Position numbers and translations under genes: made by a program | The notes under the pieces: generated by a model | Told to the model about the DNA's origin: nothing | What the model saw: the letters and a program-made list of their open reading frames with translations, nothing else | Databases searched by the model: none | DNA from: Mortierella sp. BCC40632 | Lineage: Eukaryota > Mortierellomycota > Mortierellomycetes > Mortierellales > Mortierellaceae | Length of the DNA stretch: 64,000 bases | Assembly: GCA_011634665.1 (NCBI GenBank) | Contig: WAEK01000012.1 | Coordinates: 372,001 to 436,000, forward strand | Reading direction: 5' to 3' | In this document: positions 37,675 to 47,981 of the stretch, in pieces | Layout: every line of letters starts with the position of its first letter | Numbering within the stretch: position 1 is the stretch's first letter

Positions 37675-39631
37675 TCAGAGGAAGCTTTCTTCCCCTTTGG
37701 CTGGGACATAATTTTTGAAGAAGTCAGTCACATTCTTTGCACTTTCGGCCGGATCTCCTTCGTACACACGGGCATCAGCAACCGCTTTGAAGAGATTCGG
37801 ATGAAGCGTTCTCCTCCTGATACGTGCAATGATATCGAGGTATTTGATCCGGTCGTCCTGAATCTGTAGTCTCTTTCGAGTTGTTTCAGCATCTTCCGCT
37901 GCTGAGCATAGAGCTTCAAATTTGTCGGCGGTGAAGCTAAGCACTTGAAGATTTTTCCTCTCCTCGTCCAATTTTAGTTTTAACGCGGCGATCTTTTCCT
38001 GGTACATGGTCTGTCTCTTGGCGTAAAACTTTATATGATATTTTCCAGAAAGATAGTTATATTCCTTGACGGTTGCGGCCCAGAAATTATGACCCAGCCC
38101 TCCCTTTACATTCCCAAACTTGACTCCAGTATATTCTTGGCTAATAAAATCAATCTTGCAGTCTAAATTTACTCGAACACTATTAAAGATCCACAGAAAG
38201 AAGTCAGACAACACTCCTTTTCTTTCAGCAAGGAATTCGAGGTCATCGGTATCAAGGCGGCGGATCTCTTCTTCCATCTCGCGAATATTGATTCGATTTT
38301 GTTCAGCCATGTGGTTGATCTTGGTGGCATTTTTGATGTTTTCGGTAGGATTAGGATTTTTAGGACAAATCATGACCTCGAGATCAGATAGTCTTCTCTT
38401 TGCCTCCTCGAGATACCACCTACAGGTCTCAATTACAAAAGCATCTACGTCTTGCATTTTTTTTGTTTTGACTAGCTGCATTCGATCCACTGGAACAGGA
38501 ACGTTCACTCGAAGCGGTGAAAGAATTTCGTGGATCTTGGTTTGTCTCAGATAAACACAGACTGGTCGATCCTCCTCAAGGTTCAAGTGGATGGCAGTGT
38601 GAGAAGTTCCCCGACCCATGACCTTATCCAATATTCCTTTCCTTGTGGCAAAAGAAGTGACAAATCTCTTGTTTTCTGGATGCATCTCCAAGAAGTCAGC
38701 TTTTGTGTGGACAAAAGCAAGGAGACCCCTCATATCTGAAAAGATGGCATAATAGTCCTCCAGGGCAGCCTGAAGATCTTGTGTAAGAGGAAGATTAATT
38801 GCAGTTACCACCAGAACCAGATGGATTTTGGCTGCACAGGAGACAGCTTCGATGACTTTGGAAATGTTCTTAATGTCGTGGCCATCAGTGTCATTGAGCC
38901 CTGGAGTGTCAATGATACGGAATCGGCTTTTCGTCGGCGAGGCTGGTGGGCCATGACGGACTTTCAAGTTGTTATACTGGTTGAGCCTCTCTTTGTATTT
39001 TCGGTGACTTTTTTCGCCAAGGATCGTAGATAGATCGATCTTGACCTCCTTTGGCTTTTCCTGATCTGGAATGTCAGGAAATGTATCCGAGGCATCTCGT
39101 TCCGAAAGGATTGTTTCGACCAACTCGAACTCAGGAAAGTGGGATACGTACTCGACCACTTGGACCTCTTCAGTGCACGACAAATTACCATCTCCAATGA
39201 ATTCGTATTCAATCTCGCTTCCAGGAAAAAAATATTGACCAATGGCAGCAACAAGTGTAGACTTTCCAGACTGTGAAGGACCAATAAGGAGGATGTTGTA
39301 GGTCTCTTCTTCTTCTTGGACCTTAGTCTGGTCCATATTTGTGCGGTCCACATGGTCACTGTGAATTATGGAATGGTCGTTTTTTTTGCTTCGTGATTTG
39401 TCTTCATGACCTTACACAAGATAGTTACTAGGAAAGAGACCCAGTGATGGTCAAAAGAGTTTAACATACCTAGAGCCATCCTTCATAGCTCCTTTCTCTC
39501 CAGTACTTTCCTTGTTCGATGGAGCGTCTTTTGTCCTATAGAGCAAAGAAGACGACAGACTGTTTCAGCAAACCGAGAAACAAACGAGGCTTGCCCAAGA
39601 GGAATGTTGTCTGATTGTATCCAACTTACAT
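37675..39631 (-). CDS. AIG1-like P-loop GTPase, copy D
   Basis: Exons: 39631-39630 (AT), 39535-39470, 39358-37675; 583 residues. P-loop GPSQSGKST at 49-57, DTPG at 173-176, G4-like TKAD at 241-244. A charged helical C-terminal half follows, with the conserved tail YEGDPAESAK. Exon 2 reads TKDAPSNKESTGEKGAMKDG, nearly the same as in copy C, and joins through a split Ser codon. A fallback ATG (39336) exists in exon 3. Differences from B and E are spread through the C-terminal helices rather than the G domain, so the effector part is the variable part. Predicted cytosolic GTPase; partners unknown. Confidence 0.82.
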
Positions 39632-39727
39632 GGTCTTCAAAGTGTGATGATGGTTGTATCAATGGTGGTATCAATGGTGGTGGTGGTAGTGGTGGTGGTG
39701 GCCAAGAGGAGAAGAAGAAACTGTCAA

Positions 39728-39737
39728 CCTTTAATAC
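39728..39737 (-). promoter_or_regulatory. TATA-like core promoter of copy D
   Basis: GTATTAAAGG on the minus strand, about 100 bases before the split ATG; one change from the TATTTAAGG of the other copies. Confidence 0.45.
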
Positions 39738-39778
39738 ATGAGCGTTATTCTGCGGCTTTGAGACTCAGAGAAATATTT

Positions 39779-39860
39779 GAGCGAGGGCGAAGGCAAGGGC
39801 GCAGGGAGAGGAGGGGATCAAGAGGCAAGAATGAGGGCGAGGGAAAGAGTAGGACGAGAG
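39779..39860 (-). repeat. Purine-rich promoter block, copy D
   Basis: GCGAGGGCGAAGGCAAGGGCG-like repeat followed by GAGGGCGAGGGAAAGAG; the same arrangement as upstream of copy C. Confidence 0.7.
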
Positions 39861-40762
39861 GATACAAGACAGGAGTGATCAATAAGGTCAGAGCGAAGCA
39901 GCGGTCAAAGCTCGAGGGGAATACAGATGGAAGACACCACAAACACAGCATTTCAACAAGAGTCTGATAGGCTTCGCCTTTTCTTGGTGCATGCTTTCTA
40001 AGGGACATGCCGTCAATTGTCGGACTGGCTAGTGCAGGCACAATGGCTAGCTCAAATTTTTAAATGGCGTTTATGGTCCTGGCCACGAGGAACTTACTTC
40101 TGAATAACGAGACATGAGCTAGCTACAAATTGTCTATGGAGATCCTGGAAGACCATTCATATCTTCGAACTTCTTATCAGAGTGCATCAAAGCGTGCTCT
40201 GGACTTCATGCGGCACTAACCATTCAAACTCAAATTGGAGCCTCCATTACCAAAAGTCATTATTAATACCCTCTTCCTCATTCCAGCGATTGTAATTAAT
40301 CCCTCTTCCCTCCAAATGCCTGCTTTGGAGGACTTGATAGCTACTTCACTTCTCGCGAACCATCTCAATTGTCTAGTTCTTTGTGTGGTATAGAAGCTCT
40401 CAGATATCGACCAGTCTCCTGAAGGTCTAGACCAACCTATCTCCTGACTAATCTCCTTCTAAGTCTCTAATCTCTTGACTCCCAGCCCCTTCCTTATTTA
40501 ACCTGTACAAACAGTCCAATCAAGAATCTGCATGGGTTTTGAGAAGGACAAGAGTACTAGAAGAGGGAAACCACGACCTTTATTTTGTTTAATGACGGAG
40601 AGGACGTTAAAGAGAGAGTGAAGGCGAGGATTATCTGACACTGAAGGTAGAGAGAGAAGTGATGCCCACATGTACAAGATTATTGTTAACATGTCTCTTT
40701 TGTTTTTTGCAGAGCCGACATCCTCACACTTGATTGGATGCAGCAAGGAGATTGAGGCAACC

Positions 40763-42487
40763 TCAGATCGAGCCTTCTTCCCCTTCGGCTGGGACATAAT
40801 TTCCGTAGAAATCAGCCACTTTCTTTGCGCTTTCAACTGGATTTCCTTTGTATACTCCTTTGTATACACCAGCCTCAGCAACTGCTTTGAAGAGATTCGA
40901 ATGAAGAGTACCACGCTCGGCGCGAGCGATGGTTTCGAGATACTTGGTCTGATCGGTCAGAATCTGCTGTCTCAATGTGATTATTTCAGGAGTCTCTTTC
41001 TCCAAGCACAACGCCTCAAGCGCGGCAATACCGATGGCTAGTGAGTCTTGATATTCTTTCTCCTTGATTAGATCTTGCTTCAACGCAGCGATCTTTTCGT
41101 GATATCTGTTCTGTCTCTTGGCGAAAAGCTTTACTTGATAATATCCAGAATTCCAGAGACTTCTCTTAATAGTCGCGACCCAGCAATTATGACCCACTCC
41201 TCCTTTCAGAGACTTACGCTTGTATCCAGCACATGCCTCAGTAAAATGATCGATCGTGCACTCTAACCCCTCTACATGAATATCACTTGAGTAATTAAAG
41301 GAGAGCCAAACTGCACTTCTTTCTCTTTCAGCAAGGAATTCAAGGTCTTTGGTATCAAGCTGGCTAATCTCCGCTTCGATCTCGCGAATTTTGACAGCAT
41401 GTTTTTTGGCATTGAGATTGAGTCGAATGAGACTCGTGGTCTTTTCACTGAGATCAGTTTTGTGGGCGGCAATCTTGGTTTGGAGATCGGATTCCCTACT
41501 CTCAACTTCTTGGAGATGTAATCTACTAGCCTCAACTACGAGAGTATCTACTACTCGCATTTGCTTTGTCTTGGCTAGTCGAATTCGATCCACTGGGACA
41601 GGAACGTTCACTCGAAGTTTCGAAAGGATATTGCTAATTGTGCTCTGTCTCAGATAGTTACAGACTGGTCGATACTCATCAAAATTCAAGTTGATGACAA
41701 AGTGAGAGGCTTCCCAGCCTACAATCTTATCCAACATCCCTTTCCTTGTGGCAAAAGAGGTGGCAAATCTCTTGTTTTCTGGGTGCACCTCCAAGAAGTC
41801 AGCTTTTGTATGGACAAAAGCAAGGAGACCCCTCATGTCTGAAAAGATGGCATGATAGTCCTCCAGGGCAGCCTGAAGCTCTTGTGTAAGAGGAAGATTA
41901 ATTGCAGTTACCACCAGAACCAGATGGATCTTGTCTGCACAGGAGACAGCTTCGATGACTTTTGAAATATTCCTAACGTCGTGGCCATCAGTATCATTGA
42001 GCCCAGGAGTGTCAATGATACGGAATCGGCTTTTCGTCGGCGAGGCTGGAGTGCCATGGCGGACCTCCCAATCTTCATCCTGATTGAGCTTCTTCATGTA
42101 TTTTCGGTGACTTTTTTCGCCAAGGATCGTAGATAGCTCGACCTTGACCTCCTTTGGCTTTCCTTGTTTTGGAATGTAAGGAGATGTATCCGAGGTATCT
42201 CGTTCCGAAAGGATTGTTTCGATCAACTCGAACTCAGGAAAGTGGGATACATATTCGACCACTCGGACATCTCCAGTGCACGACAAGTTATCATCCCCAA
42301 TGAATTCGTATTCAATCTCGCTTCCAGGAAAAAAGTGTTGACCGATAGCAGCAACAAGTGTAGACTTTCCAGACTGTGAAGGACCAATAAGCAGGATGTT
42401 GTAGAGATCTTCCTCCGCTTGATCCCCAGTCTGGGTCTCACCTATTTGATTTCCATAGAAAGCGCGACCTCTGGAGACATCGTTCAT
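40763..42487 (-). CDS. AIG1-like P-loop GTPase, copy E
   Basis: Modelled as one exon from ATG 42487, 574 residues. P-loop GPSQSGKST at 35-43, DTPGLNDTDGHDV, G4-like HTKAD, coiled-coil half, and a tail with a duplicated YKGVYKGNPVESAKK. The N-terminal 30 residues (MNDVSRGRAF...) differ from the other copies, and the 5' region lacks the recognisable AT|G exon pair. So the first unit of the array has a replaced or diverged 5' end. Splice-like sites upstream (donor near 42557, acceptor near 42577) could add an alternative start. The family assignment is the same as for A-D. Confidence 0.8.
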   Translation of the reverse strand: MNDVSRGRAFYGNQIGETQTGDQAEEDLYNILLIGPSQSGKSTLVAAIGQHFFPGSEIEYEFIGDDNLSCTGDVRVVEYVSHFPEFELIETILSERDTSDTSPYIPKQGKPKEVKVELSTILGEKSHRKYMKKLNQDEDWEVRHGTPASPTKSRFRIIDTPGLNDTDGHDVRNISKVIEAVSCADKIHLVLVVTAINLPLTQELQAALEDYHAIFSDMRGLLAFVHTKADFLEVHPENKRFATSFATRKGMLDKIVGWEASHFVINLNFDEYRPVCNYLRQSTISNILSKLRVNVPVPVDRIRLAKTKQMRVVDTLVVEASRLHLQEVESRESDLQTKIAAHKTDLSEKTTSLIRLNLNAKKHAVKIREIEAEISQLDTKDLEFLAERERSAVWLSFNYSSDIHVEGLECTIDHFTEACAGYKRKSLKGGVGHNCWVATIKRSLWNSGYYQVKLFAKRQNRYHEKIAALKQDLIKEKEYQDSLAIGIAALEALCLEKETPEIITLRQQILTDQTKYLETIARAERGTLHSNLFKAVAEAGVYKGVYKGNPVESAKKVADFYGNYVPAEGEEGSI

Positions 42488-44005
42488 ACATTATGATTAG
42501 TCTTCATGATCTCGAGCATATGGTCTCGTAAAGGTCTGAAAGTCACTATGTTATACCTTCTGAGCGTGCTGAAAGTGTCTATAAGTGAATCCATGCAACC
42601 ATCTGTTCGTTTACGGGCGTATAACTCGAGATCTCTTTCTCTGTTCAAGACATACGAGTAGTCCCTAAGCGAATCAGTGGTTCCAAAATGAAGAAAGGAT
42701 CATATTAAGTAGGCGTAGTGTATCCCAACATCTCTAGGTGTCAGTAAACCGAAAAGCAGACGCTGAAAATTCAAGAGGAATAGGGGCATAAGGATTCAAC
42801 ATACATCGTGCTGGAGGTGCGTATACTAAACTAAGAGCAAGAGAAAAAAGAAAGTGCGAGTAAAAGAGAAAAGAAATCTAGAAATCCGACCACCAAAGGA
42901 TAAAGGCGGGGGCGAAAGTGAGGGCGAAGGCAAGAGTGCAGGCAAGGGCGAAGGCGAAGCATGGGGCATGTAAGGCACAGCACAGGCTGTTGGCGGTCCG
43001 AGCGACTACCGGACCACGACTGCAAGCAATTTAGTATGCAAATCAATATGAGAGCAGCTTGCCCAATTCAGTCAGGCACGGGTTTGCCTACATCATTCAT
43101 CCAATCTCTAGGGTCAATGACTTGGTGCTGTCGCACAAATTTTACTAGCATCTCTTGAGCTTCCACCACTACATTCCTATCTTTGCCCTAGGTGTCCTGT
43201 GTTCTCTGTTTTCACTTATACGAAAAAGGGGAAAAGGAGGTCTAGCTGGTTCCTTTCAGTGCTCTGACAGACGCGTCTCTTTGTCGTAGACTACCTTCTC
43301 AAGTGAAGAAGTCGTTCCTCGAGTCACATAAACTTGGAAACTTAAGAGCTTAGAAATCTGCCAGTGGTTTTGAATCAAGGAGCAACCAGTGGGAATGCTA
43401 GTGGCCTTACCTGGGCCAGAGTCATAACAAGTTCGCTTTTCAATTAGGTTGGGATTGAAGTGCAAATTAAGACACGTCTTGGTGACATTTTCTATCTGGT
43501 ATGGCGGAATCCCAAATGAGCCGTTCACGTTCTCTCAAGGTAGCGGAGACCAACTGAAGTAGAGTAAAGAAAATAGATTAGGGGCAGTATGGGATAAGTC
43601 TTGTATCTGGTTTGTAGAGACAAGGGAAGAGACAGAGCACCCGGCTGTGTTAGGCCTAGAATTGAACCAAGTCACTAGGTTGGCCTTCACGCACATCCTA
43701 TCGGTAATCTTTCTTTCTCTAGCCCCATCAAAAGGCTTGCTATTGCTCACCTTCCTCAAGGTGAGGGAACAATGTGGGTGAAGGCACAATAGCCTCTATT
43801 AACGGGTGCACTTTGTAAAAAAAAAACTACTTCAGCGTAAACATGTCCAGATCTAAGGCCATTTTTTTTCTCGAATCTGGGGGTCTTCAAAGTTCAAACT
43901 CAATCGAGACTCGATCGGACAAAGCACGTGCCCCTTAAACTCAGAGATATATGATTGAACCCCATCCGTTGAAGCTTGCAATTCACAGCTTTCATCTCGT
44001 TCATC
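42488..44005. other. Spacer between the GTPase array and ALG11
   Basis: Contains the copy E promoter block and, on the minus strand at 43415-43530, a short coding-like stretch with a good donor (CCCAG|GTAAGG) for which no consistent neighbouring exon could be joined. The rest shows no gene; the last 150 bases are the ALG11 leader. Confidence 0.4.
42903..42960 (-). repeat. Purine-rich promoter block, copy E
   Basis: GGCGAAAGTGAGGGCGAAGG-type repeat, the most regular of the set, 415 bases upstream of the copy E start. Confidence 0.65.
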
Positions 44006-46023
44006 ATGGCACCATCACTGGCGTCCATCCTGTCAGTTCTATTCTACGCAGCCTTTGGCCTGCTTTTCACTGTTTTGGCTATTTACGTGTTTGCATTGAT
44101 TTTCCTCAATGCCAGGATTCTGGAAAGTCTCAAACCAAATCGGGACAAGGTCTTCCAGGAATACGCCCAGGAGAAGGCAGCCAAGGGTCAATCCAGCGCT
44201 GGCGTTGGAGCTGAGGAGCCAGGGACAAAAGACGAGCCATACTTGATTGCAGGATTCTTTCACCCATACTGGTAAACGCATAGTGACTCTTCGTGCCTTG
44301 AATTGTTCATAATTAGAGGGGAAATTGTCTCCGACCTGGGTGTAATAGATTGTCTGCTAATATTGTTTTTCTTGTTGAACGTTCCTCTCTATGACGATCT
44401 AGCAATGCGGGCGGCGGCGGAGAGCGTGTACTTTGGACAGCCATCCGAGATATTCAGAAACACTATCCACATGTGATTTCGATTGTCTATACTGGAGACA
44501 CGGAGGTTAACAAGGCCCAGATCCTTGAGAAGGTCCGTTCCGGATTCAATATTGAACTAGATCCAACCCTGGTCGGCTTCCGGTTCCTTAAGAAGCGTAA
44601 CTGGGTCGAGGGCGCAATGTGGAAGAGATTCACGTTGATTGGACAGAGCTTTGGATCGATACTGTTGGGATGGGAAGCATTGCAACTTGTTGTTCCGGAT
44701 GTTTGGATTGGTAAGCAAACTTCTGCTGCCTTGCAAGAGTTTGAGATGGTAACACTATTAGAGGACTAAGGACGATTATCCCACTTTCGAACATTCCCTG
44801 CGATCGTGTACGATAGATACTATGGGCTATGCTTTCACATATCCCGCAGCAAAGGTCCTTGGAGGCTGCCAAGTTGCCGCTTATGTCCACTACCCCACAA
44901 TTAGCTCCGATATGATTGGTCGAGTTGCAAGCCGCGAATCGAGTCACAACAATGCAAGCGAGGTTGCGTCCAGCTCGATCTTTACACAGCTCAAACTGAT
45001 TTACTACAGGATTTTTGCAGTGCTTTATGCGATCGTTGGTTCATTTGCACACGTTGTCATGGTGAACTCGTCCTGGACTAAAGGCCATATTGATTCTCTT
45101 TGGAAGATCAAATCAACAGTCGTCTACCCACCTTGTGACACTGAAGCCTTCAAAGAGTTTCCCCTTCGTGGGCGTGAGCGTATCGTCGTGAGCGTTGCTC
45201 AATTCCGACCAGAAAAGGGTCACGAGCTCCAACTTGACGCCATGGCACAGTTGCTGAAGGATCACCCCAACTATCGTCAAACAAAAGGAGTCGAGAATCC
45301 AGAGGCCGTTCGGCTAGTCATGGTAGGAAGCGCACGCAATGCTTCAGACGAAGCTCGCATTCAACAGCTAAAGGATAAGAGCGCCAAGTTAGGAATTACG
45401 GTAAGCTTGGACTTGAATACTAGACGGTGTTGCTAGATTTTCAAAACAAGTGCTTGGCACTTACCCTTACTCTTTTCTTAGGAAAATGTCACGTTTGTGG
45501 TGAATGCTTCATTTGGTGAACTCAAGGAGTGGCTCGCACGTTCCAAGATTGGAATTCACGCCATGTTGGACGAGCATTTTGGTATTGGTGTTGTCGAATA
45601 CATGGTAGGGACAAGTACCTGGGAACACTAACGGTTGTTTTTAGCTTATTTACGTCAGAGCAATACTAACGTGACGCTTCCCTTGGTCGCACGCTCTAGG
45701 CCTCAGGGTTGATCCCAGTTGCCCACAACTCTGCTGGGCCAAAAATGGATATTGTACGACCATATAACAATCAGTCCACTGGATATCTGGCTGCGAAACC
45801 ACAAGAGTTTGCCGACGCCATTCAAAAAGTCCTGTCTGCCAGCGATGAGGAGCTGATGGATATTCAGATCCGAGCAAGGGACAGTGTCCAGGAGCGGTTC
45901 TCAGAAGAGGTCTTTGGGGATCGTCTTAGGAAGTGTCTGCACGAGGTGCTAACAAAAGAGTCGCTGACGATCCCTGGGCAAAAGATGTTTCCCCTACTTG
46001 AGAAGGCGAGGAACGAGGCGTAG
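44006..46023 (+). CDS. ALG11: ALG11 alpha-1,2-mannosyltransferase
   Basis: Five exons: 44006-44271, 44403-44710, 44817-45400, 45482-45604, 45700-46023; 534 residues. An N-terminal membrane helix (about 6-38) is followed by the family signature FFHPYC|NAGGGGERVLW, completed across intron 1. Then come KRNWVEGAMW, GGCQVAAYVHYP, VVSVAQFRPEKGHELQ, the GT4 catalytic EX7E-type region (DEHFGIGVVEYM) and AHNSAGPKMDIV. ALG11 adds the fourth and fifth mannoses to Man3GlcNAc2-PP-dolichol on the cytosolic face of the ER in N-glycan assembly. Start at 44006 because the upstream part of the frame has only a TTG. It ends 100 bases before the WIP gene. Confidence 0.95.
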
Positions 46024-46123
46024 CCCCGCACGTGAAGTACGATGAGCTCGAATAAAATGAAAAAGAAAAAAAAAGATTGCAGACATCCCCCATGACCAAT
46101 GTTATTTTCTCCTCCAACTAAAC

Positions 46124-47360
46124 ATGCCTCCACCAACTCCTCCTCCTCCACCACCCCCTCCTTCAGGAGTAGCTTTTACTAATGTGCCAGCTCATTCGCC
46201 AACTTCAAGCGACAGGGGTGCACTCCTCTCACAGATTCAGACTGGCGCGAAACTCAGGAGGGCTGTCACGAATGACCGCTCGAATCCAAAGCTCTGTAAG
46301 CTCTCACCCAAGTCAGGAACCAAGAGGAAACCAGGCCATAATCTCGAGAAAGGAAAAAAGAAGAAAGGAACTAACCAGTTGGTTGGTCATGTTTAACGCT
46401 TACTCTCTTAGCGACATCTGGATCACCAAGCACAGGAAATACTGGACAGTTGCCGCGCCCTTCACATGGACTCTTTGCAGAAGGGATGCCAAAACTAAGG
46501 AGTCGAGGTAGAGTAGAGTGTCTTTCTTGCGCCACCATTCACTCCGACATTCATGGCTCATTTCAGGCCATTTCAGAAGAAGGGGGGAGCAGTGAGAAAA
46601 GAATGAGCATGACCTCTAGAGAATCTCTTTCACAATCACCAAAGCAGAGGAGTGTAGCCAGCCAAATGGGTGGGGCGCTGTGAGATTGGAGGGGAGAGGG
46701 CGAATACCACGGGTCGTCCTCCTCCTTCCCCCCTCCCCCCACCCCCTTTCTCAACCCTGTCCCTCCGACCAACTGGCCTCCTATTTGTGTCTGACTGACC
46801 TGACCCAATGCAGCAGTGCCTGACCTTGTCTATGTGTCTTTCTCCCTCTCTTTTGTCTGACCAAACGTTGGGTAGTAGCAGTAGACCAAGTCAACAGTAA
46901 CAGAGCACCAACTCCAACGACACCAACAGCGACCTTTGGATCCCCAGTTTCTTCTTCCACATCCTCCATCAACTCTATCTCCTCGTCCCCACCAACTTTA
47001 TCATCAATGTCTGACCGAAGCCTGACAACGAATGGATCAGCCTCAATTGCTACGGGATCACCCCCACGCAGCGCTCTTGCTGTGTCAACAGGCCCTGGAC
47101 GGGCCGCCTCATTCGCAGCCCATAAACTCGCAGGACCACCGCCCCCTCCCCCTCCTCCCAGACTCAATGGTGCAACGTCTCCTCGACTAATACCTCGGGG
47201 GGCGTCTCCTCATCTTGCTGCCTCACCACCCTCGCCCATCTATCCACGCGCTGTCCCCACCTTTGATGAATCAAATAGATCAAAGTCAAGTTTGCTGCAA
47301 CGACCTCTCTCACCAATGAATCTTACAAAACAGCGTAAGTACACTGTACACCTACATTAT

Positions 47361-47396
<36 letters not shown>

Positions 47397-47664
47397 CGCA
47401 AAAAAGAAATCCTGCACACTAACCTTCGAGAGCTGGCTGACTGGTAATGATAGCAGAACCACCTGCAATGGAAGGTCGATGGACATTCAAGTCCACAGCA
47501 GACCTGCCAATACCCCGACCATTCCAGGATCTTGGACTCCGAAGCTATCCTAGCGGAAACACAACAGGAAGCTGTAAGTATCCAGTTCGGCCTTGATTTA
47601 TTTCATTTCATTCTATTGTAGCCTTCCTACCAAGACGGCCCGTATATCTTTTTTCTCTTCTCCT

Positions 47665-47713
<49 letters not shown>

Positions 47714-47832
47714 TCTAATTTTAAATAGCGATTCCATTTGATCATACAGCAATTGTCACTGTAGGAAGAATGGCACCTCCACCACCCCAGCCGGCTTCGG
47801 CCTCCGCCCTCGGGAATGGACGTGTTTATTAA
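46124..47832 (+). CDS. VRP1: WIP/verprolin actin regulator
   Basis: Six exons: 46124-46295, 46412-46507, 46577-46679, 46898-47334, 47454-47573, 47729-47832; 343 residues. It begins with a poly-Pro run (profilin/SH3 type) and a WH2 actin-binding motif at about 28-52 (DRGALLSQIQTGAKLRRAV). GLFAEGMPKLRSRG, a long Ser/Pro/Thr-rich linker with a second poly-Pro run, and a C-terminal WASP-binding segment (GRWTFKSTADLPIP) follow. Verprolin/WIP binds WASP and actin monomers and drives Arp2/3 actin patches in endocytosis. The acceptor of exon 5 is a NAGNAG site (47454 or 47457), adding or dropping one codon. Exon 3 starts at 46577 because the nearer acceptor (46566) would break the frame. It is shorter than yeast Vrp1. 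Confidence 0.82.
47362..47392. repeat. A homopolymer, 31 nt, in a verprolin intron
   Basis: Uninterrupted A-run just after the donor of intron 4 of the WIP gene. Confidence 0.9.
47667..47706. repeat. (CT)20 microsatellite in a verprolin intron
   Basis: Perfect CT repeat forming the polypyrimidine tract of the last intron of the WIP gene, 23 bases before its acceptor. Confidence 0.9.
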
Positions 47833-47981
47833 CAAAACAGCATGGATACTTGTAAAGATAATAAAGAAAAAAAGTTTTAAAACAGGCATCGACGGCTAGG
47901 TCCTGGTAAAGAGCCTCTCACTAGCTATCTCGCCTTTGATTTTTTTTTTTTTTTTTTTTTATTAAAGATCTTTACAATTTG

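Larger units (their letters stand above)
27652..43000 (-). repeat. Tandem array of AIG1-like GTPase units (about 2.9-3 kb each)
   Basis: Six head-to-tail units, all on the minus strand: A (27652-29916), B (30944-32880), a truncated relic (33312-33740), C (34858-36743, frameshifted), D (37675-39631) and E (40763-42487). Homology goes beyond the coding part. Unit-boundary sequence such as GCTCAAATTTTTAAAT recurs at 33257 and 40052, a GTCCT(A/G)GCCA(C/T)GAGG stretch recurs near 34199, 37165 and 40077, and the promoter blocks recur. So whole gene-plus-promoter units were duplicated, as expected of unequal crossing over. Confidence 0.85.

Noticed and set aside
27652..43000. Transposon origin of the repeat array
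   Set aside because: No transposase, reverse transcriptase, terminal inverted repeats or LTRs were seen; units are head-to-tail gene-plus-promoter copies, which fits unequal crossing over.
43415..43530. Coding-like stretch with good donor on the minus strand near ALG11
   Set aside because: No upstream or downstream exon joins it in frame; the nearest acceptor (TACTTCAG) leads to a stop after ten codons.
43640..43700. GGTTCAATTC element resembling a tRNA T-loop (minus strand)
   Set aside because: The flanking bases do not form the T-stem, and no anticodon arm or acceptor stem can be folded around it.
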